From: Escarpia spicata
Lineage: Eukaryota; Annelida; Polychaeta; Sabellida; Siboglinidae
Reading direction: 5' to 3'
Length of the DNA: 64,000 nucleotides
NCBI GenBank assembly: GCA_963995525.1
Contig: OZ023210.1
Span: forward strand, 9,481,603-9,545,602
Shown here: piece by piece, positions 38,982 to 50,572 of the stretch
Layout of the letters: every line of letters starts with the position of its first letter
Position numbering within the stretch: position 1 is the first letter of the stretch
The notes under the pieces: generated by a model
What the model saw: the letters and a program-made list of their open reading frames with translations, nothing else
Told to the model about the DNA's origin: nothing
The model's database searches: none
Translations under genes and position numbers: made by a program

Positions 38982-39060
38982 GTACTGATCTTAGTGGCTA
39001 CGGCGGTAGCGTGTCGAACAACTATTGTTAGGGTCCTCGGTTCGAATCCCGTAGAGTACT
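38982..39060 (+). repeat. tRNA-like sequence (pseudo-tRNA or SINE head)
   Basis: A TAGTGGCTACGGCGGTAGCG segment resembles an A box, and GGTTCGAATCCC is a perfect B box. GTACT/AGTAC could form a shortened acceptor stem. The T stem pairs poorly, which argues against an active tRNA. Confidence 0.45.
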
Positions 39061-39219
39061 CGAAACTGTTGTTTGCGTTCATTTATTTTAAGATTCATTT
39101 TATTTTGTATAATACTAAATCGGGCACTATTGTAATTTCATTTCGGTATCGAAAACATACATAATATATAAACATTCTGGGGGGTAGACGTGCTAGCTAA
39201 CTGGCAGTGAGCAATCAAA

Positions 39220-40185
39220 AGGCGGTCTGTGTACACATACGGGCGTGACGTAACAGTCGAGTCAGACCACAAACCCCTGGAGGCCATCACGAAGAAGCCA
39301 TTAGCTTGTGCGCCACCACGGCTACAGAGAATGCTGCTGAGACTCCAGAGGTATAACGTGACGATCACCTACGTGCCAGAGAAACATATTCCGCTGGCAG
39401 ACACCTTGTCCCGCATCTTCCTGAAAGACGACCCGAAGCTACCAAAGAATGACTTAGAAGACGGTGTTCGGGTACATGAGGTTCTGACCCAGAGTGACCT
39501 CAGCGAAGAAGTTGGAATCTTCGAAATCCTCCACACTATCGTCACTGATGCACGAATGGAGAAGATCAAGACTGCCGTGCGACTTGACCAAGACATGCAG
39601 ACCCTGATAAGAACGATCGAGTCAGGTTGGCCCAACGAACGTCGATGCTGCCCGAGGGAAGTCCAAGAATACTGGAATGTTCGAGACGAACTCTCAATCA
39701 TAAGAGAGACTAGCCCAAGCGAGTTGTCAGCCATCATGATCAAGGGAGACAGGATCGTGATACCCCCAGACCAGCGGCAGGAGATACTACTGCAGTTACA
39801 CATCGGACACTTCGGAATGGAGAAAACCAAGCAACGTGCCCGAGATGCTGTTTACTGGCCCCGCCTCAACGCGGACATCGATACGCTCATCGGAGGTTGT
39901 TCGATATGCCAGGAACGCCAGTGGGCAACGCATGAAGAGCCCACGATGAACCGTCCTATCCCAGCGCGACATTTAAAAATATGGCCGTGGATCTGTTTGA
40001 GTGCGACGGGAAGAACTATTTGTCTCTGCAGGACTACTACAGCCGTTACATCGAAGTAGAAAGGCTCTACTCAACACGGGCATCATTCGTCATCATTGAA
40101 GATGAAAGGAATCCCCGGTACTCGCAATCCAATGGGTTCGCGGAGAAGGCTGTACAGACCGCTGAGAGAATCATCGTAAATTCAG
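39220..40185 (+). pseudogene. pol: Gypsy fragment 2, first part: RNase H tail and integrase
   Basis: The frame opens in the C-terminal RNase H/connection segment (YTYGRDVTVESDHKPLEAI) and continues through a histone-like spacer to the integrase zinc region (LHIGHFGMEKTKQRARDAVY, then CSICQERQ). It then shifts to the catalytic core start (VDLFECDGKNYLSLQDYYSR). The core jumps straight from YSTRASFVI to NPRYSQSNGFAEKAVQTAER, so the segment with the second catalytic Asp is deleted. It is interrupted at about 40,185 by an L2/Rex1-like LINE and resumes at about 44,360. Confidence 0.88.
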
Positions 40186-40189
40186 ATTC

Positions 40190-41281
40190 AGACTGTTTAT
40201 TACCAAGTAGCATTTCAAATGTACGAGGAATTCTAGGCGTCAACATACATGCACGCTTGTCTCCCCTGCCCCCCATCATGTATATACAAAATATACAATC
40301 AGAAGCTAAAACTAGTATACATTTAAACCAAGGCCAACTGCCAACATATTTTAAGACAGTCGTACATCTATTGACATAAAGTGAACTTGATAACATAATA
40401 TTAATACAGTCTAAACGTTACCTAAAAAGTTAAAAAGTATACATGTAGTTAAATAAATAATAAATAAATATATAAGTAAATTAGCTGACGGTATAAAAAC
40501 TAAGCTGACAGTTAAAAAGTATGTACATACATGTAGTCAAGTTAATAAATATAAATAAATAAATAATAATAATAAATAACTAAACACATAATAAATAAAT
40601 CATTTAGCATGACAACATATAATTTAAACCGACTGAAAACAGTATCATGGCATCTCGCGGTTCAAGTGACTCACAGGATAAAAACTATTTATAAATCTAG
40701 TGGTCCTTGTCTTAATACTTCTATAGCGCTTGCCAGAGGGAAGAAGTTCAAAGAGATGGTTGGCTGGGTGAGTAGTATCCCGTACAATGCTCTTGGATTT
40801 TCGCGCACAGCGAGCATGGTAAATAGATTCAATGGATGGCAACTCGCGCCCAATGATTCTAGATGCGCCCTTCACGATAACTTCTAGCCGTTGTTTCTCC
40901 TCCTGACTGGTGCGGCCAAACCACACTACAATCGATACTTTCAATGATTGCGCCGTAGAATCGTATCATAATCTCCTGAGCAATGCCGAATCTCCTGAGC
41001 TGCCTCAGTAAGAACAGGGGTTGTTGTGCCTTTTTTGTAATGCACAGTGTGTTTGTGGACCAGCTGAGATCGTTTGAAATTGTTGTTCCAAGGAATCTAA
41101 AAGATTCAACCTGCTCGACCCCCACGCCATTTGTCGAAAGAAGGTGGATGGGAGTCTTCTTTTTACGAAAATCAACAATCATTTCTTTAGTCTTTAAAAC
41201 GTTCAATTCGAGATTGTTATCCGCACACCAGCCAACCATTCTCTGAACTTCCTCCCTGTATGGCGTCTCATTTGCATTCTC
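40190..41281 (-). mobile_element. L2/Rex1-like LINE, 3' part (minus strand)
   Basis: Minus-strand reverse transcriptase thumb: YREEVQRMVGWCADNNLELN, then KTKEMIVDFRKKKTPIH, VESFRFLGTTISNDLSW, FLLRQLRRFGIAQEIMIRFY, a VVWFGRTSQEEKQRLE segment and a C-terminal LLPSGKRYRSIKTRTTRF. An AT-rich 3' UTR extends to about 40,190. The 5' part lies beyond the inserted CR1, from 43,371. Confidence 0.9.
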
Positions 41282-43364
41282 AAAGATAGACTGGAATAAC
41301 ACACTGAAGAATGAGACAGCAACATAATGCTGGAATATTTTAAAGAATGAAATAGAGTGCATCGTAGATAGATCTGTTCCCTTCAAAAAACAAGGGAAAC
41401 GGACCAGAAAGAAATACTTATCGAAAGAAGCCATTAGAAATTTTTTGTATAAACAGATGATGTGTAAGTCATATAGACGTATTGGAAATGATGAAGACTA
41501 CAACATTTATAAAGAAGCAATAAACCAAGCTACAGCTGAAATTAGAAATTTAAAGAGAAGCTATGAACATAAATTAGCTTGTAATATAAAACATAACAGC
41601 AAGAGTTTTTATGCGTATGTTCGAAGCAAACAGAAAGTTCAGGATAAGGTCGGTCCTCTAGAAGATAGTGCTGGAAATATAATATCAGAAGGATTCTTAT
41701 TGGCAGAAGACCTGAATGAGTATTTTAGTTCACTGCCAGTACCAGAGGCTAAGTTCAAGAGGGCAGAATCAGACTATTTAAGACAGTTAATTGTAACCCC
41801 AGAAATGGTAGCTAAGAAAATTAGGGCTACGAAGGATAACAAATCACCTGGAGTGGATGGTATTCCACCCAAACTACTATTGGAAATTTGTAGAACAAAT
41901 TAGCATACCACTTGCACCAGTTTTCAACTTGTCATTAGAAGAGGGAGTGGTTCCTTTAGAATGGAAAGAAAAAAGCATTATACCGCTATTTAAAAAAGGT
42001 TCGAGAAACAAGTCAAATAATTATAGAACAGTTAGTTTAACATCGGTGATTTGTAAATTATTAGAAAGACTAATTAAAGATCACATGGTGGATTTTCTTG
42101 TTAAACATAACTTGATAAACCCATCTCAACATGGGTTTCTAAAAGCGAGGTCATGCTTAACAAATATGTTATGTTTTTTGGAAGATATCACTAAGTGGGT
42201 AGATGATAGATCACCAGTAGATATCATCTACTTAGATTTTCAAAAAGCTTTCGACAAAGTGCCACATCAAAGATTACTGCTTAAACTAAAGGCCCATGGC
42301 ATAGGAAATGGTATAATTAACTGGATAGAAAAATGGCTGATTGATAGAAGACAACGGGTAGTTGTTGATGGGGAGGCTTCAAACTGGAAATCCGTTTTGA
42401 GTGCGGTTCCACAGGGATCAGTACGGGACCTATATTATTCTTAATATATATATAAATGATTTGGACGATGATATAGCTAGCAAGGTGTTGAAATTTGCAG
42501 ATGATACAAAAGTGTTTAGAAGGATTAAAACTGATGGAGATAGACAGCTTTTACAAGACGATCTTGACAGGTTGATCAAATGGTCTGAAAAGTGGCAAAT
42601 GTTGTTCAATTTTGGGAAATGTAAATGCCTTCACACAGGACATGAGAACGAATACGTAGAATATACAATGGGGGGACTGTACTAAGTACTACTGTAAAAG
42701 AAAAAGACTTAGGGCTGACAATTAGTGCTGACATGAAGGTTTCAGAGCAGTGTGGAATTGCAGCTTCAAAAGGAAATCAAATCCTTGGATTGATTAGGCG
42801 AAATATAGCATATAAAGAAAAAGAACTAATAATACCGCTGTACAAAACAATAGTTAGGCCTCATTTAGAATATTGTATACAAGCATGGAGGCCATATCGC
42901 AAGAAGGACATAGATATGCTAGAAAGAGTACAGAGGAGAGCGACTAAAATGATACAAAAACTGAGGGATCTTAGTTATGAACAACGCCCAAAAGAATGTG
43001 GTTTAACAACACTAGAGAACAGGAGATTGAGAGGAGATCAGATAGAAGTGTTTAAAATATTGAATGGTTATGAAAATATTGATAGAAATAAGTTTTTTTC
43101 AGTTACGAAAGATAGAAAGACTAGAGGACATGAAGTTACATTGGTAAAGGAGCAGTGTAGATTAGACGTAAGAAAGTTCTCATTTTCACAAAGGACTGTG
43201 ACTGAATGGAAGAGATTATCTGATGATTGTGTGGGTGCTAATAGTGTGAATATGTTTAAAAATAAAATCGACACATACCTCAGAAGGGTTGGATATATGT
43301 AAATAAAAGGGTTGGACTCTCGATAAGCCAAAGGGTTTCCTTGTCCACCTGCCATCTAGAATTA
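41282..43364 (+). mobile_element. CR1 LINE, 5'-truncated, inserted in the L2/Rex1-like LINE
   Basis: The reverse transcriptase is nearly complete: KSFYAYVRSKQKVQDKVGPL, DNKSPGVDGIPPKLL, VSLTSVICKLLERLIKDHMV, ISPSQHGF-like (NPSQHGFLKARSCLTNML), YLDFQKAFDKVPHQRLLLKL, VPQGS, a FADDTKVF catalytic box, KWQMLFNFGKCKCLH, EYCIQAWRPYRKKDIDMLER, then VTEWKRLSDDCVGANSVNMF. A CR1-like 3' end (AGCCAAAGGGTTTCCTTGTC) follows. ATTCTC flanks both ends (41,276-41,281 and 43,365-43,370) as target duplication. Three frame breaks (near 41,885, 42,430 and 42,685) disable it. The endonuclease is absent. Confidence 0.95.
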
Positions 43365-43370
43365 ATTCTC

Positions 43371-44355
43371 TGGATGGCAATTTTGTGAAATCTTGTTAAA
43401 TCAATGCAGCCCTCCACAGTAGTGTCATCGGAAAACTTGATCACAAGGTCCGATTGGTCCACGGAGACACAGTCATTTGTGAAGATAGTAAACAGGACGG
43501 AGGATAGCACACAACCTTGTGGGGCACCTGTATTTAGGATAAGAGGTCTGGAGATAGAGTTGTTGATTCTGACAGATTGAGGCCTGTGAAGAAGAAAGTT
43601 AAGGACCCAGTGACACATGGCAGGATGTACATTCAACAATGAAAGTTTATCGAACAGCTTGAATGGGATGATAGCGTTAAATGCTGAGCTGAAGTCAATG
43701 AACAGGATCCTGGCATAGGTTCCTGGCCTCTTTAGGTGCTTCAGAATGTGATGCAGACCTAAAGCTACCGCATCGTCTACTGATCTGTTTGCTTGATATG
43801 CAAACTGGTGCGAGTCCAGGAGGCCGTCGGTGGCCGACTTCAGGTACTTGAGTACTATGCGCTCGAACACTTTCAAGACGACTGAGGTCAGTGCCACTGG
43901 ACGTTAGTCGTTCAACCCGGTGATGTTGGACTTCTTGGGAATGGGTATGATAGTGGAAGTTTTGAAGCAGACTGGAACTCTGCACTGCTGGAAAGAGAAG
44001 TTATAGATGTCTGTAAACACCGCAGAGAGTTGGTCGGCGCAGTTTTTCAGGGTAGATGTGGAGATGTTGTCTGGACCCGAAGCCTTCCGCGTGCTCTGTC
44101 TCCTGCACAGTTTCCTCACCTCACCTTTCCTGGACTATGAAGGGCGGATACAGAGAGGTACCTGCTGGAAGTGGGCGCTGCTCTGGTGAATAGTTAAGCT
44201 TGTCAAATCTGCTGTAAAAGTCGTTGAGCTTATCAGGGAATGAGGAGTCACTGCTATTGGTGGCCGCTGCGTGTCCCTTGTACTGCGTAATCTGCCGCAG
44301 GCCATTCCAGACAGATATGGTATTGTTGGAAGCGAACTGGTCCTCAAGTTTGCGT
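43371..44355 (-). mobile_element. L2/Rex1-like LINE, 5' part (minus strand)
   Basis: Minus-strand frames give KRKLEDQFASNNTISVWNGL, PDKLNDFYSRFDKLN, KASGPDNISTSTLKNC, VALTSVVLKVFERIVLKYL, DSHQFAYQANRSVDDAVAL, ILFIDFSSAFNAIIPFKL, LNTGAPQGCVLSSVLFTIF and IKFSDDTTVEGCI. The catalytic box reads FSDD instead of FADD. A TAA stop interrupts the frame at about 43,900 where a Tyr codon is usual. The endonuclease is missing. Confidence 0.92.
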
Positions 44356-44462
44356 TTGCGCAACCGCAAGCAGACGGGACCCTTACCTCGCTCTGCTGAA
44401 GTATCGCACGACGCCCATATCAGACTGCGGAAAGTCACCTGCGCAGCTGTTGATGAGCAGAC
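44356..44462 (+). pseudogene. pol: Gypsy fragment 2, second part (integrase C-terminal region)
   Basis: The frame DPYLALLKYRTTPISDCG then KSPAQLLMSRR is the integrase segment that normally follows AVQTAERII. It therefore continues the fragment that stops at about 40,185, on the far side of the LINE nest. Confidence 0.8.
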
Positions 44463-45632
44463 GTTTTTGTCAGGCTGGCCGGAGCACAATCACATGCTAC
44501 CACATGAGCTGAAACCGTACTGGACATTTAGAGATGAAATTTCTGCGCATGCCGGGATCCTGTACATAGGGCAACGAATGATCATTCCGCGAACCTGTCA
44601 GAGAGACCTCTGCAACGACGTTACAGCAGTCATCAACGAATCGAAGCATCATTGCGAAGAGCACGAGATAGCATCTACTGGCCTGGAATGACAAGCGACA
44701 TCAAGCAAATGATCGACAGTTGTCAAGCGCGTCCCAACAGAAAGAGACGCCACGAAGCCATGGCATTCCAGCAACGCCATGGGCAAAGATTGGGATCGAC
44801 CTGTTTATGCATTCCAACGACACGTACATAATCTTGGTGGAGAGAGCGGAAACTACCATACAAGCATGCAAGGAGCAGTTCGCACGATATGGGGTGCCAC
44901 AAATTGTGCAATTAGATGGAGGACCACAATTCGTGAGTGCAGAGTTTCAGGTGTTTGCAAGCACGTGGGAATTCAAACACTTGAAACCCAACTGAAAGGC
45001 GGAAGCAGCAGTAAAATCGCATAAATTATGCTGAAGAAATCGAAAGATTCGATGAGAGCACCACTAGAATGGCGCACACTCCCACATCAGAAGTTACTGC
45101 AGTCCAGTACAAGAGCGACAGTGCCACAAGCCGAGCATATGATGAAACCTGTCGTACCAAATGCACCTCAAATGATGAGACGCAAGACGTTGAAACAGAA
45201 AGCGAGCCAGCATTACTACAACCGAAATGCTCGCGACGTAACCCCAGTCAGAAAATGAACACCCGTCTTCGTGCAATTGTTGATGATATGTGATCCAATT
45301 AAATGGTCACAGGGGACAGTGACAGTGACAGCGTTGAAATAGAAGGTCGACTACTCCGACACAATCGACGTTACCTGCGAATAGACCACGCCGCACGACA
45401 TACACCGGAAACGCAGATTGAGCTGGAGACAGAGAAGGAAGACACGTCGACAGTGGAGAATACCATCGAATCGCGGAATGCGGAAGTGTGTGACATGCCA
45501 GTGTTGCCGAGCACACCAAGGCCACCTGCCCCTCCGACTTTGCCGAAGCCCAAACAGACCGGTGAAGACTCGTTCAGGCAGACTGGTGATGAAACCTTTG
45601 CAATTTCGCCAAGCGTACTCGTGAAAGTTTGA
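44463..45632 (+). pseudogene. pol: Gypsy fragment 3: integrase and C-terminal tail
   Basis: This starts inside a different gypsy copy: FLSGWPEHNHMLPHELKPYW, FRDEISAHAGILYIGQRMII, then a shifted YWPGM-like stretch and the core WAKIGIDLFMHSND. The second Asp block reads LDGGPQFVSAEF. After more frame changes come LEWRTLPHQ, QHYYNRNARD and an acidic, Pro-rich tail ending at 45,632. Integrase N-terminal sequence appearing again after the C-terminal piece of fragment 2 shows these are two elements joined, not one. Confidence 0.85.
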
Positions 45633-46419
45633 ACTGACGATATTTATTAGATGGCACGTCATAGTTTTAAGTAAAGTAGTAAACTTGACAGATTTTGCCA
45701 TTTATGGACTGAAAGAGTAATTTGGACCCGGTGGTAGAGATCGCAGTCCTAGGAGGATCTCGTGCTGGTAACCTCTGATCCTAAAGCAAGAGTTGGAGAG
45801 TTTTTGCTTTATTTAGGTTGCGTATTGTTTAGTTAAAAAGGGAGAAGTTACGATATTCGACTGAACGGTTATGGGACTGTACAATATAATAGCGCGACTA
45901 TCTCTAATCTAATTAATGTCATGCGTAGTGAGCGAGTTCCGGCTACAACACCACGCCACTGTGTTGTAATCAACTGTTCGAGTTCGTACACAGCTGATTG
46001 GTGCGCTAATTCAAGCAATGCACTTATTCAAGCTGCGGTTGCTACACGTGGAAAGGTAACGTGTATCTTCAAGCAGCTCATAGCATGCGTACACGGTATG
46101 CCTATCAGGTGACAGCGGCACACTTTGTACTTGATGCAATGTCAGGCAGTGGCGTCGTGAGGGTTGTCAGCGCCCGGGTGCAAGTATAATTTGGCGCTCC
46201 CCAACCAGCCCACAACTCGAAACATTGTAGGGGTCCTACATGTTCCACCTGCATGCGCACTGAACCGGTCATGCTACCGTCCAACTTGAAAATTACTTGC
46301 GTGTATACATGAAACTGTATTGGATGTGGTACGTTATTGCACATAATTATGAATACAAAAAGTAAAATTATCGTTTTATTCGATATGAACGGTGAATTGT
46401 TAACGACAAAATCAACCAT
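45633..46419. other. Possible LTR remnant and repeat ends
   Basis: AAAAAGGGAGAAG at about 45,836 resembles a polypurine tract and could mark the start of a degraded 3' LTR for fragment 3. No partner LTR is present to prove it. CAGGCAGTGGCGTCGTGAGG at about 46,142 resembles the end of a DNA transposon. No gene is recognised. Confidence 0.35.
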
Positions 46420-49205
46420 GAATTCTTCTTCAATGTGCCATGTCTGTCGCAGGCGTTGGCGATCACGGCCTTGCAAACCGCACGGTCGTTTGTAGTTTGT
46501 AGCAGTTCTGTTGTGCTCCTTCCACACCATGTTGACAGATTATCCATTATTTTTATTATCTGGCGTCCTCTGGATCATTTTCCTTCTATCTTTCCTGTTG
46601 TTACTATATGTTCTAACCTTTTCTTTCTCATGATATGGCCTATAAATCGTGCTTGTTGTGTTCTAACTTTGTTTATGATCTTTCTTTATGATGACTTCAT
46701 TGCTTTGCTTTGCAGTCCATGTCACTCGCAGCATTCTTCTTTAGAACCACATTTCTGTGGCTTTTCTGTGTTTTGTGAACTTTTGGTTATTATCCAGGAT
46801 TGCAATATGGGCTCTATGTAGCAAGTGGTATATTTGTATTTGTTAAAATGTTTTTCATGTTGTGAAAAGCTGCTTTGGCCTGTGCAATTCGTCTCTTGAT
46901 CTCATCGTTGCATCGACCATCGGATGTTATTAGTGATCCCAGATAGTTAAACGCTCGGACTTGCTTCAAGACAGTGCCACATTCTACCATGTTGCATGTA
47001 AATTTCTTTGAGATGACCATGGTTTCTATTTTCTTTTTGTTCAGGGACAGACGTTTTTCTCACTTTCCCTTATTACTGTATATAGCATCTGTTATAGATT
47101 TATTTCATTCTCATGAATCAGTACCGTGTCGTCTGCATATCGTAAAAGATTCATGTTGTATCCCCCTACTTGAATACCTGGCATATCTTCTAATGTATGT
47201 AAGACGATCTCACTGTATAATGAAATCAGATCGGGGGATAGGACACACCCTTGTCTTACACCACGTTTTATTTCTTGAAATTTACTGATGTAATGTTCTA
47301 TTAGTATTGCTGCTGCTTCTTCCCATTACAGATCTCTCACAACTCTTAGATCTGTCCCATCATTGTTCAAACTCTCCAGTATTTATATGATTTCTTCATG
47401 ACGAACTCTGTCAAATGCCTTTGTGTAATCAAAAAAACATACATACATATCTTGCTGCACTTCCAATGCTTTCTCAATCTGCGTTCGTAGGATGTATATT
47501 GCATTACTTGTACCTTTATCTTTAACAAATCTACATTGTTCTTAAGCAATTTCAGGCTTTATTTTGTTTCTTATCCTGGCCATAATAATTTTAAGCAACA
47601 TCTTGGTGAAGTGACTCATGATACTAATTGAACGATGTAGTTCACATTCATTCGCGCCTGGTTTCTTTGGTATTCCTACAAAAATGGATCTTGATAAATT
47701 TGTAGGGATTCTTCCGCAATCATATATTTTGTTCAAGAAGTCTGTTACTATATCAAATTCATCTAAACACACAATCACTTCAGTGGTAATATTATCTGGT
47801 CCAGCAGCTTACCTTTTTTCATTGATCTGATGGCTTTTCGAACCTCATCCTTCAATATTGGAGGACCATCAAAGTTCTTTTTAATTGATGTTTTTTTTAC
47901 CCCTTTCATAATTGTAAAGTTGACCAATATATTCTGACCATCTTTCGAGTATTTAGTCTTTGTCCATTATTATGTTTCGTTCTATAGCGCCGTGGTTCAG
48001 TGGCTAGAGCTTCGGACTCGAGAGAACCCGGGTTCGAATCCTGTGCGGCGATGTCGAACCTTGGGCAAGTTCGTTCACTATGCGTTGCTCCAGTGCACTC
48101 AGCTGTATGAATGAGTACCTGGCTATAGACAGTGGTGGATATTTGTGTACGAATAGTCTTCGCGCATTAATTGCAGCGTGGTTGGATGTTTCCAAGAGAA
48201 GTCGAGATGGTGTTCGATTGAACAGGTCTGCCAGGGAGTAAAGTGTAAAGCACTTTGAGCAGTCCTGAGGACTGGATTCTGCACTATATAAGAACTTACT
48301 TACCTTCTTATTATTTCAGGCAACCTGTAGCTGAGCTTGTTTTTTACCCTGTGATTTATCTTATTCTGTTAAATGTCTTTGCATTGTACGTTAAGCCATT
48401 TCTCTTTCGTTAGATTACATTTGGCTGTTACATCTTTGTTCATTGTTAGATACGCATTATGATTTTGCTTAATTTTCCTCCTTTCGTCTATCAAATTTAG
48501 AATATTGTCAGTCATCCATTTTTTCTTTGCTTTTCTGCACTGCCTAGGAATAGTTTCTTCTGCAGCCTGTGTGATTGATTCCTTCATTTGTTCCGGTTGG
48601 TCGTTGATCTTCAATGTCATTCAGAACATTTAATCTGTTTTGAACTGCTACGTTTAATTTCTCTTTGATAGCTGAATCTTATTTTAGTACATTCATGTCC
48701 AGTTTCATGTTCCTTGTTGCTCTTTTCCTTTTCTTCAGTTTCAGTCGGAATGTGGCTCGCACTGGCACATGATCAGAATCGCAGTCTGCCCCGGGAAAGG
48801 TCTTTGCCACCAGTAGGGAATTTCTAAACATATTATTGACTAAGATGCACTCAGTTTGATTTCGTATGCGGTCTCCTGGACTTAGTCAAGTCCAAGGTCT
48901 TCTCGTGTTGTTGGAACCACGTCTTTCCTACAATCATGTCATGATATTTTGCCCACTCTATTAGTTTATTTCCTCTCTCATTTTTGCCCCCCCCCCCCCC
49001 CCAGGCCGTGTGGTCCAATTATATTTTCACATCTTATCCCACCAACGTTAGCATTAAAATCTTCCATAACTATTACAATTTCCTGTGATTTGCAATGCGA
49101 TTTTGCCAATTCAAGATCATTATAAAATCTCTCGTGCTCCTCATCAAATTTCTCTGCGGTTGGTGCATACGCTTGTATGATGTTAATGTGAAATGGTTTG
49201 CCAGT
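46420..49205 (-). mobile_element. RTE-type LINE with AP-endonuclease, minus strand, degraded
   Basis: From the right on the minus strand: an endonuclease part (IIQAYAPTAEKFDEEHERFY at about 49,170, EIVIVMEDFNANVG at about 49,075), KKWMTDNILNLIDERRKIKQ (about 48,520), the RT start (VGIPKKPGANECELHRSISI at about 47,670), frame-broken RT core, the thumb VLKQVRAFNYLGSLITSDGR (about 46,950), and a C-terminus with DNLSTWCGRSTTELLQTTND near 46,530. This resembles the endonuclease-RT LINEs whose endonuclease is often annotated as craniofacial development protein 2-like. Stops and frameshifts are frequent. A SINE is inserted at 47,987-48,298. A run of 16 C lies at 48,987-49,002 in the endonuclease. 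Confidence 0.82.
47987..48298 (+). mobile_element. tRNA-derived SINE
   Basis: The head GCGCCGTGGTTCAGTGGCTA has an A box, and GGGTTCGAATCC is a perfect B box. CGCCG and CGGCG can pair as an acceptor stem. A central domain (TTGGGCAAGTTCGTTCACTA, TTGCTCCAGTGCACTCAGCT) of the kind shared among metazoan SINEs follows, and then a LINE-like tail (AAAGCACTTTGAGCA, CACTATATAAGAAC). It interrupts the RTE-type LINE. A partial second copy lies at 18,185-18,300. Confidence 0.88.
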
Positions 49206-50572
49206 GAGCTAAATTCAGTGGCGTAGCCAGAGGGGGGCCAAGGGGGCCATGCCCCCAATCCTGGGAAATTAGGAGAGTAGGGGATTGAGGATATATAACT
49301 GGTTGCCTTATTCATAGAGTGACAAGGTACAGAGGTTATAGGGGAAACGCTAAATGCCCGACTGTTCATGCACATGACGTCACCCATTTACGTGCATTTT
49401 CTTTATTTATATGCCGCGCATGAATATAGTCAGATACGGCGCCGTTAGCGGGTTAACGAACGGAAAATGGAGGGAGACGGTTTGTGAAATATGTTAGGTT
49501 ATGTTTGAGTAAATCATGATAATGCATGCTACCTTCGTTGCATTCTTATTCGAAAAGTGAGTATGCCAAGTAGAATGCGTCAACCGTAACTGACTAGAAG
49601 TAGAACACAATTATGATGATTATGTCGGCGGTACCCGTTCGGCAATCGGCATACTGTCATTATTAATCACGGACGTTTTGCTTAGGCTTTAAATTTAATT
49701 GGTAATGCATGGCCAGGCTGCCATACATATTAGGCCTTCGTAAGAATTATTTATGGTTTCACAATTTAATGTTTGGGTGGTAACTGAAAGGGTCTACACA
49801 ATGTAAAAGCGAGCTTAGCCTTAGACATAGCGTTAGAATTACATGTAGGCCTACTGTAAGTGTAATAAATGCCTTGCCCTTGTAGTTATACTTATACGAA
49901 ATAAATTTTGGTACTTTTGGTAAGTTTTGCAGTTAACTTTAGCCTTCACAGGCTTCAGGCTTCAGGCCCGCACCTCGAAAAAAACAAGAAAACGGTCACC
50001 TACACTGCAGTCACCAAACTTCACACCATAATATATATACAACACCTATTCTACACATGCACAATTATCACGTGATCAAAACATTTAATTTATTGTTTTT
50101 TATCGATCAAAATGCACAAGAAATTCGCTTGTTTTTACGTGTATTTATCAAGTCCACAGGAAATTCCAGTAGGTGGCGCCACTTTATGGATGCCTTCAGA
50201 CGTGGGGATAGACCACAATTCATTTTATTGACTGACAATAATTATTATTGTCATAGTCAATAAAATACACAATGTTTCATTAAATCAATTAATTAAATAA
50301 GGTTACGGTAAACTTAACGTTGACAGCAGGGTATTTATTACGGTTATTAGTTTGAGTAATTATTTCTGCATTTTAATATTGTCTACCAGAGGTAATTTAT
50401 CATACTATGATGCAGTCAGTATATATTATTTTGTGTTTACTAACAGTTTGTTGCAAAATGTAATGATGTATATTGTTTTATATGCTGTACTGTGCTATCC
50501 ATGATGTATATATTAAAGATAATAAGCTAATGTTTATGTCACAGATTTAGCAAATTTAAAAGAAAAACACCA
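49206..50572. other. Non-coding sequence with repeat-end motifs
   Basis: AGTGGCGTAGCCAGAGGGGG at 49,217 looks like a dispersed repeat terminus next to the truncated LINE. CTAAATGCCCGACTGTTC near 49,350 resembles, in reverse orientation, the motif of the 60.8-61.3-kb tandem repeat. No gene is seen. Confidence 0.45.

Noticed and set aside
38982..39060. Functional tRNA gene
   Set aside because: The B box is good but the T stem and most of the acceptor stem do not pair, so it is listed only as a tRNA-like sequence.
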